Positions 57,690 to 64,000 of a DNA stretch of 64,000 bases are shown piece after piece. Below the pieces are notes generated by a model, which was not told the DNA's origin, ran no database searches, and was given only the letters and a program-made list of their open reading frames with translations. The translations under genes and the position numbers were made by a program. The DNA is from Basidiobolus meristosporus CBS 931.73. Its lineage: Eukaryota; Basidiobolomycota; Basidiobolomycetes; Basidiobolales; Basidiobolaceae. Each line of letters begins with the position of its first letter. Position 1 is the first letter of the stretch. Location: the NCBI GenBank assembly GCA_002104905.1, contig MCFE01000012.1, forward strand, positions 124,001 to 188,000. Direction: 5' to 3'.

Positions 57690-58318
57690 ACCTTGAATCA
57701 ATGCTGTAAGAGAAGAGAAAAAAGACCATATGGCTATTGTAGCCAGCCTCTTGGCCATGAAGCATACAGAGAGCATAGGAAGTATTATAAGGATTGCAGC
57801 CAATATTTTGCCACACAAGTCATATTTGACCATTCATCAATCACTACTGTACCAACATTATCTTGCCAGCCAGTTGATACTTCTATATTGGCACCTGGTC
57901 ATGTTTGTCACCTTGCTCAAACTGAGTCAGGTAATTTTGCAATGCCTTTGGGCCCACCTCAGCCTTCTGAATATGGCACACAGAGTGATAGCTCTAACAA
58001 AAAGGTTCACTGACGGATTATGAGGCTATTGCCCCTAACTAGAGTACCGTGTATGAGCCTGGTCAAATCCCTATATGCAATCAGAAAGCACCCATTGAAA
58101 CATATACCAAGGATACTTTATGCAGCCACATGAGCCCAGTCATCCATCTACAGGTGAATGATGTGATGTTGTGGCTAGAGAAATGGTGGGTTTCCACTAA
58201 TATCAGTAATAGAGGCTTTGAAGATTTATTACTACTACTTGGCAAATTAATTCCAGTATGCCGCTGTGGTGGTGTATAAGTCCAAGGGAGAGATACGTCC
58301 AACACTTCTCAAGTGATT
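57690..58318 (+). pseudogene. Plavaka transposase N-terminal region, copy B
   Basis: An open frame at 57693-58013 begins with a Cys/His-rich segment (NQCCKRREKRPYGYCSQP, LGHEAYREHRKYYKDCS) that could bind zinc, then a Pro/Ser/Thr-rich linker. A second frame (58049-58279) has VNDVMLWLEKWWVSTNISNR. The catalytic region resumes after a 1-kb insertion at about 59336. Confidence 0.55.
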
Positions 58319-59333
58319 TGTGTGTGGGGTGTTCACTGGGTGCAATAACCTCTGGCAAAAGCTTGCTAGGAATACTTGGGTTCTGTCTCTAATCTAATGT
58401 GAAGGGGAATAAAGCCACAAGCTTGTCAAGAGAAAACTATTGAGCTACAATCCCCAACTTAGTTGGTGTCTTAACAAAAGTATGTGCTGGGTTCAGCATC
58501 CTTTGAGATGACAATGTACTAAAGCTTCCAAAGTCAAAACAACTGTAAACTCCACCAGCAGGGACTTGATAAGAATGCAGCTGTGGTCAATAGTTACAAA
58601 GACAGAAAAGTATCTTTGCCTGTACAAGAACAAACTTGGGAAAGAATCAAATATAATAAAAGATACCTAGTCTGAGTATTCCTCACAAGTAGTGCCTCCA
58701 AGGTCAGTTGGCTGTCAGCATGGTTTCCTGGGAGTGTCCTGTGGTCTGGGGTTGGAAGTTCAGGTAGCAGCAGGTAGCAGTGATCACACTAATCAACAAG
58801 TTGGTATATTGATAAAAGGGATGATGATTTATTGTTGAGGGATAGCCTCCCTTATATACTTTTCTTACTGGCTAAGTGATTACTAATCATGGTGCTCCAG
58901 AAGGTTCTGGATATCAATAGAAATCTTAATGACATCAGAATGACCTAAGAATGTTCTAAGTAGGTGCTGGATGGTTCTAAGAGGCACAGCACATCCAATC
59001 AATCAGGAATCAGTATTCTGAAACCTGTGTAGCATAGGGATACCATATATGGTATGGAAATGGTAGGGATGGTGACATGGGTTGATCATGTGTCACAGGT
59101 ACTGGTGCAGGTACTTGCCTAATATAGAAGCACTTATTGCTAGTAATCTACATAGAGTGAGGGGTAACTTATGCAATAAGGTAAGCAGGTGTGATAGTCA
59201 ACTGGCTTATGGGATAGTACTGATTGGGTAAGACAAATGGGATAAAACTAAAATAAATGTAGTAGAGATATAGGGAAGTAGAAAATGAGGGAATGAGCAC
59301 ATCTGTCAGTGGGTGTCACTGTCACCCCACTAC
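58319..59333 (-). mobile_element. Possible solo LTR inside the transposase gene
   Basis: About 1 kb of non-coding DNA separates two parts of the Plavaka transposase. Read on the minus strand it starts TGTAGTGGGGTGACAGTGAC, has a TATA-like AAGTATATAAGGGAGG near 58855, and ends CACCCCACACA, so it looks like a gypsy-type LTR. I could not fix a target duplication, so this is tentative. Confidence 0.4.
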
Positions 59334-59335
59334 AC

Positions 59336-60960
59336 AGCTTACCATGTACATGGTAAAAGTGGACAGCTGTCATGTGGCTGGCAACAATTGATCCAGAGAC
59401 TATCCTGATTCTAGTATGTGTTAAAAGTTGCATAGTATTCATATCCAAATATGCTGCAATTGTAATGTTTCCAAATTGTCAGGAATCTACAACCATTGAG
59501 GGAAAACATCATTCACACCCCAGATATAGTCTGGTAGTGACCCATCTAAAGAAGCTAATGTACTCCAACAAATATTGCAAAGCTATACAGTACTGCACCC
59601 AGTCTCAACCAAGTGCAAACATGTCCAATATATTTTATGGCAAACATTACAAACAGCTAAGAAGCAAGGGCTACTTTGAAGGTATATATGGCCATGCTGT
59701 TGCCTTAGCACTTGATGGACTCTCATTAAACAAGTACTCAACAAGCAAATCCTGCTGGCCATTGATTTACATCAATCTATATTGGCTGCCCATTTTGCAG
59801 TAGCAGAACAATATTCTGATGGTAGTCTCACTATTATTGGGGCTTAAATCACTGTCCAATCTGGATAGCTACCTGTATCCATTGCTGGATGCATTTTGTA
59901 TGATTACCAGTGGGATAACAGTAAGTGACTGTCATGTAAACATGCATATTATTATTTGTATTGGAGATACCCCAGCCATCAGCAAGATAGCAGGTTTTTT
60001 TTGGGCACAATAGATGGTATTGCTGTCAGATGTGTGAGATCCAGGGGATTTACTCCGTAACTTGCACACATTATCAATACCCAGACACCCAACTAAGATC
60101 TGCATCCCACAGATAGAACACACAGAAGTCAGCATGCAATTGCAGCAAAGTTGACAAGCTATAAGCCATTGGCCAGAATATGGAATCAATTGGAGACTGG
60201 AGATGCTTAAGATAGAGGGTATCAGTTGGAGTAGCAGCACTTCACTGGAAGCAATGCATCTGTTATTCAACAATGTCCCTATACTGATGACAACATTGTA
60301 CATGGAGCATTTCAAGCTTAATGAGCCCTTTAAGATACCTGAGAAATTTGAAAGAATTGGCAAGATGTTACAGAGTATATACTACCCCAAGTACTTCTCA
60401 CAGGCTCCAATCAATACTCATATACATATGCAGCAATACAAATGCAAAGACTAGACAAACTGGATATGTATTTATTCAAGTGGTGTTATGAAGTCATTCC
60501 TACCAGGAGTACATTAGAATGATTGGGAGGCATATGTGGATATTGCAGGAATATTTATCTGGAAGTATATCACCAATGCCAACTTGACACATCAGCAGCT
60601 GTTGTTCAAGGAGTTTGTAACAGGATTTTAGCAGCTACACTACAAACATAAAGTTGAACTCACAAATCACTGCCACTACTGTATCCATTCTCTACTCCAT
60701 CTTGCATGGTGTGTGGAGAATATTTGGCCTTGCTTTACCTTTTCGGAGTTTCCTATGGAGCAGATGTGTGGGGAGATAGGAAGACAAGTCAAGTTGCAGG
60801 TACTACCATATCCCAATCTCATCAAGAATATTACCTTCAAGTCCATCATGGATGCAATGAGTTGGCACATGGAGGACAGTCAGGAACAGTTGGAAAATGC
60901 TGAGGACAGATGTGCACATAGAAACACCAATGCCTGTGGTGTTTAGAAGCTAAGCAGCCC
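59336..60960 (+). pseudogene. Plavaka/Tnp2-type transposase catalytic region, copy B
   Basis: Segments in order are KQLRSKGYFEGIYGHAVALA with LDGLSLNKYSTSKSCWP, VVSLLLGLKSLSNLDSYLYP, IIICIGDTPAISKIAG, LKIEGISWSS, TSLEAMHLLFNN and a tail LPYPNLIKNITFKSIMDAMS (60946-60713). It matches copy C closely. Stops and shifts make it non-functional. Confidence 0.7.
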
Positions 60961-61319
60961 CAATGCATCAGTAACCAGTTAAGTTATGCAAAGTAGGATT
61001 TGGTGCAACAAGGAACTAATTCTTATTAGGAAAACTCTACCAAGGTATGCCAGATTTCTCATGGTCACAAGTCAACTTCTACACCATCCAATATGGAATT
61101 CACACAAACAAGTGCCAGAGCACACTACTAAGGGGGACTAGAAGCCAGCAGGGAGAAGGAATGTATTAGTTAAATACCAATAAGCTCTTTGCAGATATTC
61201 AGGAGGTATTTATGGCAGAAATTGCAACAACCAAGCACATGTTTGCAATATGTATATGTTACCAGCAGTAACAGGTATATGGCAATTTCACAAGTTTCAC
61301 ACTACAAAGCTGTAAAGTT

Positions 61320-61640
61320 GCGGTGATAGAAGTATGCCAATTGCAGCAGGCGTATATATTAATAGCTGTTAGTAAGCAGGAGGCCATAGTTTTTTTAATT
61401 CAAACTATATGTGGAATAGCCAACATAGTAGTGGGTAAGCAAATAAAGAGGGGTGATTGTACAGTAGAATAGTATGTTGATTGAAGCAGGTGTGCGCATT
61501 TGCAGAGGTTAGTATGCCAGAGGCCCAAGTTCTTTTTTATTCAATGTATATGTGGAATACCTAAGGTAGTGGTGGGTAAGCAAATAAATAGGGGTGATTC
61601 TACAGTGGAATATATGAAATACACAAGGGGAGGTAGAGAA
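61320..61640 (+). repeat. Tandem duplication in the Plavaka 3' flank
   Basis: Two units of about 140-150 bases follow one another. Each contains TATGTGGAATA, GTGGGTAAGCAAATAAA and GGGGTGATT.TACAGT. The tail copies at 47040-47230 and 45900-46070 have a single unit. Confidence 0.6.
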
Positions 61641-61877
61641 TGGAAATATCATTTGGTAAATTGGTATGGTAGCATTATGCAGAACTATCTGTAGGCCGCC
61701 ACACTGCCATTATAATGCCATTCAAATCTTTCAGTGAGGCTGCTGAAATACTGTCAACATTTTTGCCATAAAAGGCAGCTGGATGTCATGACCAGTTGGA
61801 TCCATTTAAAGTAGTTGTAGAGCGCAATAAGTCCCCAACAATGCCATGCTATTATTGTCACTGGACCAGTCCAATCC

Positions 61878-62050
61878 TGTCAAGTTTTATAACTTTATTT
61901 GGCAATAAAATTAGCAAAACACCATTGTGATCCCATCATAAGATTGTTAAGAGGTTCACTAGTTCCAAGCTGCTGGTATTATGACAGTCTCTAAATGGTA
62001 TCCTGACAGTTGATCCTGAATGGATCTACCTGTAGGCCAAATTATTTTTC
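61878..62050 (+). repeat. 170-bp dispersed repeat, copy 2
   Basis: It matches 50403-50574 (CTGTCAAGTTTTAT, GATCCCATCATAAGATTGTT, CAAATTATT) with more substitutions. No Harbinger end adjoins it. Confidence 0.6.
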
Positions 62051-62106
62051 ATAGGGTGTTGTGTTATGTTTAATTTGGGGATTGTTCTACCATATAGAGG
62101 CTAATC

Positions 62107-62683
62107 AGCAATAAACAAAACTCTGTTTCACCCATTGTGCTGGAGAAAATCCATTTTGTGACTTTTTCCTTAGATCAATGTTGTGCAGGATATGTAAGAG
62201 CACAGAAGGACTGAAGGCATGCATCTGGTACTCAATATCCATGGCACTCAGAATCTAGCTACTGTGGTTTGCATTATGTCACAAAAATGCATGGCAATAT
62301 ACTTAAATATTGGGCCTAAAGTAACACCTATATAAAGCACCTATAGTGCCATATAGTACCAGTGGACCAAGATAGTGCCATGCATTTTTGTGACATAATG
62401 CAAGTCACAGGAGCTAACTCATAGTGCCATGGGTACTGAGTACCAGATGCATGTCTTCAGTCCTTCTGTGCACTTATGTATCCTGCACAACATTGATTCA
62501 AAACAAAAGGTCAAAACTGGATTTTCTCCAGCACAGTGGATGAAACAGAGGGGCTGCTTTGCATGATGATGAAGAGCTATGTTTCACACTCTGTGGCCAA
62601 GTTCATGTCTGCTATACCTCTCTGCCACACAATGGCACAACTTGGCAATTGTGGCTCAATGTGGCACTATACAACTGAAAAAG
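62107..62683. mobile_element. Palindromic foldback MITE, copy 3
   Basis: The arms pair around about 62340: CTCTGTTTCACCCATTGTGC on the left with the complement of GTGGATGAAACAGAGG on the right, and TCACAAAAATGCATGGCA with TGCCATGCATTTTTGTGA. It matches copies at 32811 and 43795. The outer left arm is missing. Confidence 0.7.
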
Positions 62684-62689
62684 TGTAGT

Positions 62690-63560
62690 GTTTCCCACTT
62701 CTATTGCAGAGTTCTGGCCATTTGTCAACTATAGGGGTGATTACAGTTTAAAGTAGCTATTCTACAAGTAAAAATCACTTTCCTTTCTTGGAAAAATATT
62801 TCCAGATTAAGGAGTCTAAAGGGGTGTCTTTAGAGCAAAGGGGCATCCTACCATGGTCTATAAAGTGGACTTTACAACTAAGGGGTTTTTTAATGGGCCC
62901 CTAAAGGGGTCTTTAGACTAAAGAGATGTCTAAAGGGGTAACTTTAGAGTAAAGGGGCTTCTTAGAGGGGATTTATCCAACAGAGAAGTGGTAGTTTTCT
63001 TGTAGAAGTTAGATTGTATGCTTGTGAGCTTTTCAGTCACTTTGCTGATGTAGTATTGGTTAAAGTCAGAATACCCAGTAGTGTAAGTGCTGCAGGAGAA
63101 GTCTAATAACCTTCAAGCTTGTAACTGTGTTGTGCAGATTCTGGAAAGAGAGCCTCTGTTTTATTCTTCAGCTGGGGAAGTCATATACAAGAGAATTTTC
63201 ATGGATCAGAGTTTCTGTGCAATTGCACAAGTGAAACAGGTGATATAAAGCTAAAATCTTGCAGTGATGCAGATTGGACATAGGTGCAGCACCTGTAAAT
63301 ATAGCATTTCATTTGATGGGCTGGTTTGAAAGTTACATGCAACCAATGTCACCTTAGTAATCCTAGCAAAAAAGGCCTAGTCTATGTTGTTATTGGACTC
63401 TTTTGATATGAACTGCTGAAATACTGTCTCAAATGACCTCTAATTTGAGTCATGTGTTAACTAATGAGTGTTCTACATGATCTATTATTCTTGAGTGGAT
63501 TCATTAGCAGGGTCTTGAGCATCTGTACTTCAAAGTTGTAAATTCTTGAACTTTTCCTTA
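62690..63560. other. Unassigned AT-rich DNA with a G-rich degenerate repeat
   Basis: No coding frame was recognised. At about 62810-62970 the string TAAAGGGG and close variants recur at least six times among TTTAGA-containing spacers. The rest is CpG-poor DNA without a match elsewhere in the window. Confidence 0.45.
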
Positions 63561-63564
63561 TGAA

Positions 63565-63737
63565 AAATAATTTGGTTCCACAGGTGGATCCAATCCAGAT
63601 CAGCCATCAAGATCCCATTTAGAGACCATCATAATAGCAGCAGCCTAGAAGCAGAGAGCCTCCTAACAATCTTATGATGGGATCATTATGGTGTTTTGCT
63701 AATTTTACAACCAAATAAAGGGATAAAACTTGACAAT
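63565..63737 (-). repeat. 170-bp dispersed repeat, copy 3
   Basis: It is a close inverted match of 50403-50574, again directly attached to a Harbinger end. Confidence 0.7.
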
Positions 63738-64000
63738 AGACTTGTTCCGTTGGATAGTGCCACATAGTGCCAGCCTGTTTATGGTGCCAGATCAATCTGG
63801 CACTCTGCGGCACTATCTGGCACTATAATTTCTACCATGATGCCAGTGGTATGATACAGTTACTGGTAATTTTACTCAATCTTACTTATGTTGCTCAGAA
63901 TAGTGCTTTCCTTGCTGTATTTACTCTTCATAATGCTCCAGACACATTTCTCTCAGTGGATGTCTTCTTGTATGAACATACTGTGCATTAATAAGTATCT
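63738..64000 (-). mobile_element. Harbinger copy 5, right end (runs off the window)
   Basis: AGACTTGTTCC at 63738, preceded by AAT, then the terminal AGTGCCA repeats and the last codons of the transposase on the minus strand (RRHPLREMCLEHYEE, about 63990-63925). The sequence is nearly identical to 50140-50402 inverted. The rest of the element lies beyond the window. Confidence 0.8.

Larger units (their letters stand above)
50673..61700. mobile_element. Plavaka-type element, copy B, with nested retrotransposons
   Basis: The second gene is on the minus strand (57480-57377 continued at 52693 to about 51000) and the transposase is on the plus strand (about 57690-60960). The head-to-head spacer is at 57480-57690. 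The copia element 52694-57376 lies inside the second gene, and a possible solo LTR (58319-59333) lies inside the transposase. Removing these leaves about 5.3 kb. This is the fullest copy of the two-gene element in the window. Confidence 0.6.

Noticed and set aside
62810-62970. Telomere or subtelomere repeat
   Set aside because: The unit contains TAAAGGGG variants, not regular TTAGGG, and unique-looking transposon DNA continues on both sides.

Overview
The window looks like nuclear DNA of a filamentous fungus, most likely a basidiomycete of the Agaricomycetes. The evidence is: genes broken by many 45-70 base introns; a eukaryotic proteasome gene; a Vac7-type fungal vacuole gene; a fungal-type mitochondrial nad5 fragment with TGA read as tryptophan; and CACTA-like 'Plavaka' transposases, which are typical of mushroom-forming fungi. 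A Rhizoctonia-like (Cantharellales) host would fit, but that is inference.

Bases 1-13.4 kb are a normal gene-bearing segment rich in CpG. Five genes can be spliced by eye into complete frames: proteasome subunit alpha-2 (minus), an SLC35C/GDP-fucose-type nucleotide-sugar transporter (minus), a TCAB1/WDR79-type WD40 protein with 11 exons (plus), a Vac7-like vacuolar PI(3,5)P2 regulator (minus) and a PWWP-domain protein (minus). They are unrelated housekeeping or chromatin functions, not a cluster.

From about 14 kb to the end the window is a transposon graveyard with almost no CpG. In order: copia LTR fragments and a degraded Ty1/copia element (minus, 15.85-20.6 kb); a nad5 nuclear mitochondrial insertion (20.6-21.8 kb); a Ty3/gypsy element with both LTRs, a 5-bp target duplication and a third ORF (22.15-32.29 kb); inside its 3' LTR, a complete two-gene PIF/Harbinger-like element with a 3-bp duplication (28.73-32.14 kb); a palindromic foldback MITE (32.8-33.5 kb); a deleted Plavaka-type element (33.5-35.85 kb); Harbinger copies 2 and 3 (35.95-40.4 kb); a Plavaka-type element with a divergent second gene (40.4-43.4 kb); more copia, foldback and Plavaka pieces (43.4-47.4 kb); Harbinger copy 4 (47.4-50.4 kb); a large Plavaka-type copy (50.7-61.7 kb) that contains a nearly intact Ty1/copia element (52.69-57.38 kb) and a possible solo LTR; then foldback copy 3 and the end of a fifth Harbinger copy running off the window.

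The most unusual features are the Plavaka-type element, in which the transposase is paired head-to-head with an unrecognised, internally repeated protein; the family of roughly 0.6-0.7 kb palindromes that share the Harbinger ends; and the gypsy third ORF. The decay pattern (CG to TG/CA, with matching CGA to TGA or CAA codons between copies) points to cytosine methylation and deamination as the host's transposon control. No cellular gene was recognised beyond 13.4 kb.
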